Shown piece by piece: positions 1 through 8,800 of a stretch of DNA of 29,086 nucleotides. The position numbers were made by a program, and so were the translations under genes. The notes beneath the pieces were generated by a model that did not search any database, was not told where the DNA came from, and saw nothing but the letters and a program-made list of their open reading frames with translations. The stretch lies in IMG/VR virus record IMGVR_UViG_3300022929_000138, positions 1-29,086 of that record. One strand, given 5' to 3'. Every line of letters begins with the position of its first letter. Within the stretch, counting starts at the first letter, position 1. Source of the stretch: a virus.

Positions 1-1
1 C

Positions 2-2176
2 GTTGCAACTGACGCAACGCTCACTGAGAGAGCCGGAGTAGCCGAGCGTGACACAGCAGCAGAACAAGCAGCGTTAGCACAAGAAGTAGGTTTTGATGTT
101 TCTACGAAGTCTATGGTAGATCCTGTGACAGGTGAGAAGATCCAAGTAGCTGCAACACCTGCGGCAGAAGCAGCACAACGTGAAGCTATCACAGATGATA
201 CGTTTACGCCGATGGAAGCTGCACAGATTACAGAAACTTTAGGTTATGAAGCAGTTCAGAATCGTCCAGTTAAAGGTGAAGCAGCTCAAGGTGCAGCAGT
301 TGAAATGCTTGCAGAAGTTGGTGATATGCCTCCTGCGATTGCAGAAGCTATTGTAGAAGACCCTGCAAAAGTAGAAGCTCAATTAGACAAGGAGCCTGTA
401 GAAGTTAGAGCTGCTATAGCTGCACTACCTACAGAAGCTTTAATGTCTTCGCAGATGGAAAACTTATTAGGTTCTTTAGAAGAAAATAAAGTTCCTGTAT
501 GGGCTAGACCAGCAGTAGATGCAACCAACGCAATGCTAGCTAAAAGAGGTTTGTCATCTTCTACCATTGGCCGTGATTCATTATTTAATGCTATTATTCA
601 GAGTGCATTACCTATTGCTGAAAATAATGCTAATGCTTTACAGAAGCGAGCAGCACAGAACTTAGACAACCAACAACAAGCTAATCTTACTACAGCTAAG
701 TTAGACATGGAACGCCGCATGAATAACTTAGCTAATCAACAGACAGCAGCATCTCAAACAGCTCAACTGTCTAATGATATGAAGAAACTTCAAAGTTCTT
801 TTAAACAAGAAGCTGTGATAACTACTGCACAACAAGAACAACAAGTACGTCTACAAAACTTAGAAAACCGTCAAAGAACTGCTGAACAGAATAACAGAAA
901 CCAGCAAGAAACAATGGCGTTGAATCTAGGCAATCAACAACAAATGGAACTCGCTAACCTTGAGATTGAAGCTCAAGTAAATAGCGAAAACATGAGTGCT
1001 GAGAATCAAAGACGTTTAGCAGAAATGAATGTAGCTGCGGAGTTTTTGTCTAAGAATGCTGAGTTGAAAAACTCTATGGACATTGCTAACATGAGCACTG
1101 AAGCTCAAATGAAATTAGCAAACCTACAAGCTCTTAACCAAGCAAGCTCAGATAACTTAACAGCTCAACAACAAACTGAGTTAGCTAACATGGAAGCTGA
1201 CTTAAAAACAAAACTAACACAAGCTGATATTGCATCTTCTATGGGTGTAGCACAGTTAAATGTAGACCAACAACGAGCTGTAGTTAATGCCCAAACGGTT
1301 GCTAATATTGATCTAGCTAAGTTTGACGCTAAACAACAAGCAGAGCTGGTTAATAGTAAGTTTGCTCAGACAATGACGTTAGAAAACTTTAATGCTGAAA
1401 ACACAGCTATCTTGCAGAACGCTACAAGCCAAGCCTCTATGGATTTAACAAACGCAGACAACCGAACTAAAGTATCGGTTACAAATGCTCAAAACTTTTT
1501 GCAAATGGATTTAGCTAATTTAGCTAATGAACAACAAGCATCAATTTTAAAGTCTCAACAAGAACAACAGATTCTTTTATCTGATACCGCAGCAGCAAAT
1601 GCTACAGCACAGTTTAACGCTGAAAGCACAATGCAAACAGATCAGTTCATGGCTACGTTAGGTGCTCAAATAGATCAGTATAACGCTACTTCTATTGATT
1701 CTATGTCTAAGTTTAATATAGAACAACAGAACAAAGTCAATGCAGAAAACGCAGGCAATCAATTAAAAGCTGATATGGCTAACGCTTCACTTGCTTCTGA
1801 GACAGAACAGTTTAACTTAAACATGGCAAATCAACGTGATCAATGGAATGCTTCTAACAGACAAACAATCCAACAAAGTGATCTAACATGGCGTAGAAAT
1901 GCAAACACTGCGGATACAGCTGCTATCAATGACGCAAATAGACAGAATGTACAGAACGCTTTTAACATGAGCTTACAACAACAAAATCAATTGTGGCTAG
2001 AACTTAAAGATGAGGCTACGTTTGCAAACAATAATTACGAAAACAACCAACAAAGAATAGTACAGCTTACAACTGCGGCTATGGCAGCGGACACAGCTTA
2101 TGCAGCAGCGGGAACAGCGCCTGCTCAAAGCTTGGCTGCAACTTTAGAAAGCATTGGTTTAATAGATACAGAATAA
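2..2176 (+). CDS. Hendecad-repeat coiled-coil virion protein (5' end outside window)
   Basis: The reading frame is open from base 2, so the gene starts before the window and the ATG at 113 need not be its start. The visible 724 residues are rich in Ala, Gln and Asn. The N-terminal 210 or so residues are acidic and Ala/Glu-rich. They are followed by about 42 consecutive 11-residue units (see the repeat entry) and a short Ala-rich tail ending IGLIDTE. No signal peptide or enzyme motif is visible. A strict 11-residue period is a known signature of right-handed or nearly straight coiled coils. The gene lies just upstream of the other internal-virion-type genes, so I infer a structural role, perhaps a rod or part of the DNA-ejection apparatus in the position of T7 gp14/gp15. 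The next gene follows after 17 bases with its own ribosome site. Function is inferred from context only. Confidence 0.8.
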   Translation, partial: VATDATLTERAGVAERDTAAEQAALAQEVGFDVSTKSMVDPVTGEKIQVAATPAAEAAQREAITDDTFTPMEAAQITETLGYEAVQNRPVKGEAAQGAAVEMLAEVGDMPPAIAEAIVEDPAKVEAQLDKEPVEVRAAIAALPTEALMSSQMENLLGSLEENKVPVWARPAVDATNAMLAKRGLSSSTIGRDSLFNAIIQSALPIAENNANALQKRAAQNLDNQQQANLTTAKLDMERRMNNLANQQTAASQTAQLSNDMKKLQSSFKQEAVITTAQQEQQVRLQNLENRQRTAEQNNRNQQETMALNLGNQQQMELANLEIEAQVNSENMSAENQRRLAEMNVAAEFLSKNAELKNSMDIANMSTEAQMKLANLQALNQASSDNLTAQQQTELANMEADLKTKLTQADIASSMGVAQLNVDQQRAVVNAQTVANIDLAKFDAKQQAELVNSKFAQTMTLENFNAENTAILQNATSQASMDLTNADNRTKVSVTNAQNFLQMDLANLANEQQASILKSQQEQQILLSDTAAANATAQFNAESTMQTDQFMATLGAQIDQYNATSIDSMSKFNIEQQNKVNAENAGNQLKADMANASLASETEQFNLNMANQRDQWNASNRQTIQQSDLTWRRNANTADTAAINDANRQNVQNAFNMSLQQQNQLWLELKDEATFANNNYENNQQRIVQLTTAAMAADTAYAAAGTAPAQSLAATLESIGLIDTE
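635..2020 (+). repeat. About 42 uninterrupted 33-base (11-residue) coding repeats
   Basis: From codon 635 the protein can be cut into 11-residue units without a single insertion or deletion down to about base 2020. Examples are NQQQMELANLE, TEAQMKLANLQ, AQQQTELANME, NFLQMDLANLA and AENTAILQNAT. Position 9 of the unit is Asn in roughly two thirds of the units. Positions 5, 7 and 10 are mostly Met, Leu, Ala, Val or Ile, and positions 1-4 are mostly Gln, Asn, Glu or Ala. The DNA is too diverged to look like a recent tandem repeat, so the period is held by selection on protein structure. Confidence 0.85.
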
Positions 2177-2193
2177 ATTAAAGAGGAAATATT

Positions 2194-3279
2194 ATGGGTA
2201 TTTTAGGGGTTATAAGTTCAGGCATTAATATCGCCAAGGATGTTGTTAAAGACGTTGGTAAAGCATTTTTAGACATTGGAAAAGACATCGCACAAGTAAC
2301 TTATGATACGGGTAAACTTTTTGGCGAGGTGGCCGTAACCGGCACGTTAGGGATGCTCAACGCACTCCCTGGAATTGGTGGTGCTCTTGCTGACGGGCTT
2401 GTAGCAGGTACAAGTGCTCTATTTGGGGAAGATAGTTTTATAACTCAAGGGGTTTCTTCATTGATGGAGTTTTCTAAAAATGTAGGTAACACAGCTGTAA
2501 ACACTTTTAGAACTATAACTACAGGTGTTGCTGATACAATTAATAACTTTTCTGGCACAGCAGCTAAAAAATTAGGGTTAGATGCTAAAGGAGCTTCTGA
2601 TAATTTCTTTGGCCCTAACTCTGCTTTTGATAAAAGCTTTGGGGACAAATCAAAATTTAAAAACCTAACTAAAACACAAGAAGATGTTAATGCTTTAACT
2701 AAAGCTTTTGATTCTGCGGCTAAAAGTGACCCTGCTTTAAATATAGATTTAACGCCTTTTGATGTAGATAACTTAGGCCCTTCTTCTATAGACTTGTCAA
2801 GCAATGTTGCTAAAGCAACGGCAGAGCCAATTAACTTAGAAAGCACGATAGGTTTAAGTAAAGAAACATTAGGTGAGGCTGTAGGGTTAGACGCAGCACC
2901 TAGCTTACTTCAAAGGGGCTTAGCAGGAGCTAAGAGATCTATTAAGCGTGGAGTCGGAGCAGCTAAAGATTTAGCAATAAAAGAAGTTACTGATGCGCCT
3001 GAAACTTTACTTACTGAATATGTTTCAGATAAAGTCAGAGGCAAGCTATATGGTGAACCAGAAGCTCCAGAAGTTCCAGACTACGGAAGCTCTTATGCGG
3101 GTTATGCTAGTGGTAATGTAGTGCAAGCTAATACTATCCAGTCTCGTTCTTCTACTTTAAGTGCAGATCAGTTTATGCGACCTTATCAACCTAGAAGCGG
3201 TAGCTGGGGTTATAATGCAACACAGTCAAATGTGTACGGTCAAAGAATGAGTCAACTTTATAAACCTCAAAACGTATAG
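2194..3279 (+). CDS. Virion-module protein, 361 aa, hydrophobic N-terminal half
   Basis: I do not recognise a named family. Residues 1-50 are amphipathic, with Lys/Asp/Ile/Val patterns. Residues about 48-80 are rich in Gly, Ala and Leu (for example GMLNALPGIGGALADGLVAG) and could contact a membrane. The middle is polar and Ser/Asp-rich. Residues about 235-270 are basic. The C-terminus is Tyr/Ser/Gln-rich and ends near YKPQNV. There is no signal peptide. An AGAGGAAA ribosome site precedes the ATG at 2194. The gene sits 17 bases after the coiled-coil gene and 14 bases before the next, all in one late operon. By position it could be an internal (ejection) virion protein. That is inference from neighbours. 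Confidence 0.7.
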   Translation: MGILGVISSGINIAKDVVKDVGKAFLDIGKDIAQVTYDTGKLFGEVAVTGTLGMLNALPGIGGALADGLVAGTSALFGEDSFITQGVSSLMEFSKNVGNTAVNTFRTITTGVADTINNFSGTAAKKLGLDAKGASDNFFGPNSAFDKSFGDKSKFKNLTKTQEDVNALTKAFDSAAKSDPALNIDLTPFDVDNLGPSSIDLSSNVAKATAEPINLESTIGLSKETLGEAVGLDAAPSLLQRGLAGAKRSIKRGVGAAKDLAIKEVTDAPETLLTEYVSDKVRGKLYGEPEAPEVPDYGSSYAGYASGNVVQANTIQSRSSTLSADQFMRPYQPRSGSWGYNATQSNVYGQRMSQLYKPQNV

Positions 3280-3293
3280 GTAGGTATTAAATA

Positions 3294-3914
3294 ATGTCTG
3301 ATATTGCAGAACAGTTAGAAAAAGAAGCAGCGTCTAGAAAGCGACCAGTTGCAGGATCTTCATTAACAAATGATCCAAAGAATCCTGCGCCTTTTGAACA
3401 AGCGCCTAAGTTTACAGATGTGCATGTAGCAGCTGAATTTGTTTGGGTTAAAATGATTCAGCCTGAAGCTTACATTGGTTTGATGCAGACTTTAGATCAA
3501 GGTGTACCTGTTATGACTATAACACAGGCACTACTTACTGAAGGCTTTCAAGGAGGATTATGGAACCCTGATTTAATGCTGATGCTTATTGAGCCTACTG
3601 CTTACATGCTCATTGCTTTAGCAGAAAGAGCAGACATTGAGGTAGTAATATACAAAGGACAGTTAGATGATAAAGATGATACTGAAGAAATTTTAGGTGT
3701 AAGTTTTGAAGAGCAACGAATTAGAGAAATGAAAGAATCTGCAAAGTCTGGAAATATTCCGCAGAACATTGTAACTCCTGCAATGCTTGAAGAGCTAGAA
3801 GATTTACCAGACAGAGAAAGTATTTTAGCAGCTCCTACACCTGAAGCTGAGGCAGCTCCTGAAGAAGCGCCAGCTCCAGAACAAGAAAGTTTAATGGCCC
3901 CTCCACAAGCTTAA
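3294..3914 (+). CDS. Conserved marine-phage virion-module protein, 206 aa
   Basis: Soluble protein with a polar N-terminus containing SLTNDPKNPAPFEQAPKF. A compact helical middle (residues about 45-125) contains NPDLMLMLIEPTAYMLIAL. The tail is acidic and rich in Pro, Ala and Glu (residues about 170-206). The combination of the 'LTNDP.NP.P.E..P.FT' opening and the 'WNPDL...LIEPTAYM' core is one I associate with a conserved marine-phage protein of unknown role found in structural modules. The name therefore rests on recall, not on a search. A short AGGTA ribosome site lies upstream of the ATG. The gene lies between two other probable internal virion proteins, so a minor structural or assembly role is likely. 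The low-complexity acidic tail suggests a flexible end. Confidence 0.7.
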   Translation: MSDIAEQLEKEAASRKRPVAGSSLTNDPKNPAPFEQAPKFTDVHVAAEFVWVKMIQPEAYIGLMQTLDQGVPVMTITQALLTEGFQGGLWNPDLMLMLIEPTAYMLIALAERADIEVVIYKGQLDDKDDTEEILGVSFEEQRIREMKESAKSGNIPQNIVTPAMLEELEDLPDRESILAAPTPEAEAAPEEAPAPEQESLMAPPQA

Positions 3915-3926
3915 AGGTAAAACATA

Positions 3927-5828
3927 ATGGAAAATAGAGAAGATATTACAAACTACGCTAGTTCTATGCTTGCTGGAAGTCGTAAAAGAAAAGACGATCA
4001 GTATAGAGCATTTAAAAATGATCGAGATCGAATGGCTTCAGAAGCACGTAAGCGTGAACGAAAGAATTTGCTTTACGGTTATGGTGCAAAAGCTCTGTTG
4101 TCTATTGGCAATACTATGGTTAGACAATCTACAGAAAATTTCTTAAACCAAGAAAAGTTATTGCAGAATAATATTAAGTTTAAATCTGCGGTAAACGGAG
4201 CTACTGATCGTAATAGCCAACGTCAAGAAGCTCTTTCTTACGAAGGCGGCGAAGCAGAATACTATCGGGCTAAAGCTGCGGCAGAGATTACAACTGCATT
4301 TAATAGAGCAATCCCCGACTCATATAGCGCAACTCAACGTGCTCAACTTCTTTACAACGAAAGCGTAGAGGCAGGTAAACAACTACAAAAACTTTATGCA
4401 GACTCTGCTGACCAAGACAGGCTATTAATAGAGCGTGTAGGTGAAGACGGAGCTGAGGCTTATAACAAAGCTTTAGTTGCTGGTAGAGGAACTGATATAG
4501 GCTCTACGCTTTATCGCAAGTTTAAAGGGTTGTTTAAGAAAGGTGGAGATCCTTTAGATAATAGTTTAAAAGAATCTGAAGAGCTTATGAACATTGCCGG
4601 AGGTGTTAAAGCCTATGGAGAGCTACGAAGAGAAGGCTTGTCTCCATTTAGATCTAAAGAGAAAGTAGCTGAGTGGACAGCAGCTGCTGGTGGAATGCCT
4701 TTGCAGATTGAAAGTTCTGAACTTGTAACTGTAAAAACTCTTGTAAAACCTAAGTTTGGAGAGCCTAAGACAGTAGAAAAAAGTGTTAGACAAATTAAAT
4801 ATAAAAATAATCCTGTTCCTAAATATATAGATTTAGAAACTCAAGACGAAATAACAGCTACTGATTTAACTTATACTCAATCAGCTGCTCTTGCTATTAA
4901 AAATAAACCCGAACAAATAGAACAAATTAAAGTTTCTACAGCTCAAGTTTTATCTCAAGAAGACCGAGATATTTTAGGTAAATATAATAGTTTACTTGTT
5001 GAAGATGCTACCGATGAAGATAGAGTTTTAAGTGTTGCTAATGACCAGTATGCAAAAATTTTTATAACTCAAGAGTCTTTAACAGGTATGGGACTAAAAC
5101 CCAAGCAATCTGAAGTATTGGCAGCTAAGATGCACGTAATCAATACTAAAACAATGATAGATACAAAGGGCTGGGGAACAACTACTAAGGGTGAAAATAA
5201 TCTCTTAACAGGTAAAGACGGTTATCATCCTATGGTAGCTTACATGGCTATTTTAGATATTAAAGAAAATAGTCCTACGTCTGTTAGCTTTAGTCCGGCA
5301 ATTAAAAAAGCTTTATTAGCTGATTATGCTAAAAATATTTCTCTTTATGATTCTAGACTAAGCACTGAAGCTACAAAAAATCTTCGTACTTTAATTGCAG
5401 AACGACCAGAAGCTGCACTGGCGCTTGAGAATATTCTTAAAGGATCTGAAGAACCACCTACAGTTCCAGAACCTGTTGTATCAACATCAACTACACCTGT
5501 AGCTACTCCTAAAACATATACTGAAGATGAAATTAATAAAGCTTTGAAGTATCACTTTAGAACAAACTCATCTAAACAGAAAGCTGCTTTGGCTGGAAAC
5601 CTTGACCAAAAAACACAGATCTTTAATGCTGTGGGTGGACAAAGTATTCTAGATTCAGATAGTAGAAAGCAAGCAAGGACTAATAAACTTGTTAAAGCTT
5701 TTAAATCTGCTAGTCAAAAACAAAAAGCAATTAACGGTTTAAGTGCTACAGATAAATTAGTATACGATTCATTGAAATCAAAAGCTGAAAAAGAAAAATT
5801 CTTAGCTGATAAAAGTGGAGCTCTTTAA
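3927..5828 (+). CDS. Probable internal virion protein, 633 aa
   Basis: Large soluble protein with a strongly basic N-terminus (residues about 17-46, many Arg/Lys), then mixed alpha-helical sequence rich in Ala, Lys and Glu. A Pro/Thr/Val linker (residues about 508-530, PPTVPEPVVSTSTTP) precedes a Lys-rich helical end. I see no catalytic motif, signal peptide or membrane segment. AAAGGT precedes the ATG at 3927. The stop codon TAA shares its last base with the ATG of the giant downstream gene (TAATG at 5826-5830), so the two are probably translationally coupled and made in related amounts. This resembles the T7 arrangement, where gp15 precedes gp16, and I infer an ejection or internal core role. 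No homology to gp15 can be claimed by eye. Confidence 0.65.
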   Translation: MENREDITNYASSMLAGSRKRKDDQYRAFKNDRDRMASEARKRERKNLLYGYGAKALLSIGNTMVRQSTENFLNQEKLLQNNIKFKSAVNGATDRNSQRQEALSYEGGEAEYYRAKAAAEITTAFNRAIPDSYSATQRAQLLYNESVEAGKQLQKLYADSADQDRLLIERVGEDGAEAYNKALVAGRGTDIGSTLYRKFKGLFKKGGDPLDNSLKESEELMNIAGGVKAYGELRREGLSPFRSKEKVAEWTAAAGGMPLQIESSELVTVKTLVKPKFGEPKTVEKSVRQIKYKNNPVPKYIDLETQDEITATDLTYTQSAALAIKNKPEQIEQIKVSTAQVLSQEDRDILGKYNSLLVEDATDEDRVLSVANDQYAKIFITQESLTGMGLKPKQSEVLAAKMHVINTKTMIDTKGWGTTTKGENNLLTGKDGYHPMVAYMAILDIKENSPTSVSFSPAIKKALLADYAKNISLYDSRLSTEATKNLRTLIAERPEAALALENILKGSEEPPTVPEPVVSTSTTPVATPKTYTEDEINKALKYHFRTNSSKQKAALAGNLDQKTQIFNAVGGQSILDSDSRKQARTNKLVKAFKSASQKQKAINGLSATDKLVYDSLKSKAEKEKFLADKSGAL

Positions 5829-8800
5829 TGTCAGATACCTTATTAAGTAGGATGGAACAAATACATTCTCGAATGAGTAACTTCGAGGACGTATCCGATG
5901 AAACTTTATTAAGTGATTCAGAAATAGATCAAATATCATCTTATGAGTTAAACAACATAGCTAACTTTGAAAACAATCCAGAGGTTGTTCAAGACTATGA
6001 TACTTTAACATCTTACTTGGGAGAGAATCAAGACTTCTTAACTAAGATGATGGACAGTGATCAAGGCCCCGCTGAAATGATGCGTGATGATTTTATGCGT
6101 ATTACTTCAGTGGCTGGTAAAGCTAGTGCATTAAAAGATGCTCCTGAAGAGGTTAAGGCTGCTTATAGAAACCTTAGAGAAAAGTGGGAAAGTGCAGAAG
6201 TAACTGGAACTGATGAAGTGCTTGACGCTGTTAAAGACTACGGCATGGATGTACTTGCAAACTTTGAAACTATTCCAACTGTATTATCTGTAATGTTTGG
6301 AGGTATTGGTGGTGCAGGTGCTAGTGCATCAGTACGCACTGGTGCTAAAGCGGGCTTATCTAAAGCCTTACAGAAAGCAGCAGCTAACCCAGTTAAAAGC
6401 ACAGCAGCTTATACAGGCGCTATTACAGGCGTTCAAGACTTAGCTATGCAAGACCTTGAGATTGAAATTGGTGAGCGTAAAGAAGGTATTAATTTAGGTC
6501 AGACAGCTGTAGCAGCAACTACAGGTGCAGTTATTGGTGGTGGCCTTGCATACGGCATGGGTAAAGTGGCAAGTAAATACGCATCAAAGCGTTTAGATAA
6601 AGATTTAAACGAAGTTCCGCAGCTTAGTGACAGTAAAGGTATAGAGCTATACAACGAAGGTATAGAAGGCGAGTGGATTCCTGCAAGTGGTGAAGCTGTT
6701 GTAACTGCTACTAACCGTTTGTTAGAAGGCCCTGAAGGTTCTGTGCTTGATCTTAAAGATGTCAACAAAGCAGCAGATGATTTTGTAGAAGAAGTTGGTG
6801 GTGGCGATGTAGCAAAGGAAGAGTTTAAAACTATTGTTACTGGCGCATTAAAATCAGGCGCAACAGGCGAAGTAATAAAAAGTAAAATAGCTTTTGGTAT
6901 TTGGAAAACTGCAACAGACTTAACTGGTAATGTGTTTGGTAAAAGTGCTGGTGTTCTTACTCCATACACTAAGTTTTCTAAAACAGCTAAAACACTTCAA
7001 TCACGTTTAAGTCACGAGTTTGCTGAAGGCTTTGGTAAAACAAAAGAAAGAATCGGCATGGATTTTTCTGAAGCAGCGGCAGCATTAACAGGTGGCTTCA
7101 ATCGCAAGTATAATGAAATCGTAGAGCCTTTAGCTTTAAACACCATTAAAGGTGATATATCTGATGAGGTTAATGATGCGTTAAATAAAGCTATTCGTGG
7201 CGACATGAGAGGTGCTCCTGCAAATATCCAGAAAGCAGCTACAGAAATACGAGGCTTGTTTAAAAACATTGGCGATCAACTGTACTCAGAAGGAATTATA
7301 GCAAATAAAATAGATAACTATATACCCCGCATGTGGAATCGTAAAGCTATTGAGTCGGATCAAGATTCTTTTGATAATTTACTTCTTTCTTCTGGCGAGG
7401 CTAAAGACTTAACAGAGGCACGAAGAATTTCTGACAGTATGTTGGATATTGAAAATCAATTAGACGGTGGTACAGGCGGACAGTTCTTTGCATCTAAACG
7501 TAAGTTTAAGTTTGAGAATGACGCAACATTTGTAAACTTTTTAAACACTGACTTAATGGATGTTACATTAGATTATAACTTCCAAGCTGGTAAAGCTCTA
7601 GCTAAGAAAAAAGTATTGTTAGCTACTAATGAGAAAGAGTTTATAAACAACTGGATTAATCCTATTGTAAAAGAAATGAAAGCCTCTGGCAAGACTCTTG
7701 ATAAAAAAGAACGAGAGCAGATTAGAGAGCTATACCGTTCTGCTACTGGCGAAAACATGGGGCGTTATGGATCTAAAATGCAAACGGCTGCTGATGGTTA
7801 CACCTTAGGAACACGTTTAGCATTACTTCCTCTTGCAACTATTGGTAGTTTAACAGAAGTATTTATTAATATTGGTAAGTCTGGAGTTTTAAATTCTGTA
7901 AAGGGCTTTAAAGAAGCTTCTGAACTTAGCTTTAAAAAGGCTACAGGTGATCTCCACAGTGAACTTAAAAACCGTCATGGCTTAACAGCCGCTGAAGCTT
8001 TCCGTGAAATGAAAAGCTTTGGTATTGCAATGGAACAGGCACAGGCTCAAATCGGAAACCGTTTAGCTGGAGAAGATCTTGCTTCTGAAACTATGCAGAA
8101 TGTAAGTAACAAATTCTTCCGTATGAACTTCCTAGACCAGTGGACAAAGTTTGTTCAGACTGCTTCGTTTGCTAGTGGTAAAAATCTTATTCGAGAAAAC
8201 TTAGACCTTATTGCAGCTCATGGTAATCAACCGCCCACTGCTAAGATAGAGACTCTTATAGGTGAATTAAACGAACTTAACATTGATTATAAAAAAGGTG
8301 TTGAGTGGGTAAACGGTGGAGCTAAAAACACAGACAAGTTTTATGATGAGATGCTTGGCGGTGCTGCACGATATACAAACTCTGTAATCTTACAGCCTTC
8401 TGCGATGTCAGGACTTAAACCTTTACTGCATTCAAACCCTAAGACTTCAATAGCTTTTCAGTTGTTGGGCTATCCCGCAGCTTTTACAAACACAGTTCTT
8501 AAAGGAGCTGCGAAGGCTGTAACTAAAGATACAAAAAGGAACGCACCAAGGCTTGCATTAGCAGGTTTACTTATGACTGAAACAGCTCGCATGACTAATT
8601 ACTTTAGAAGTGATGGTAAAAGCGAAAGAGATGTTACGCCTACGGAAGCTAGATTAAGTGCTATTAAGCGTTGGGGTGGTAACGGTTTACTTTTTGACAA
8701 CTTACAAAGAGCTTCAGATGCTGCAAAATATTCAGGCACAGTGTCTGGATACGCTACTGCACCCTTTGGCCCCATTGCTTCTGATGTTCTTGGTTTAGCT

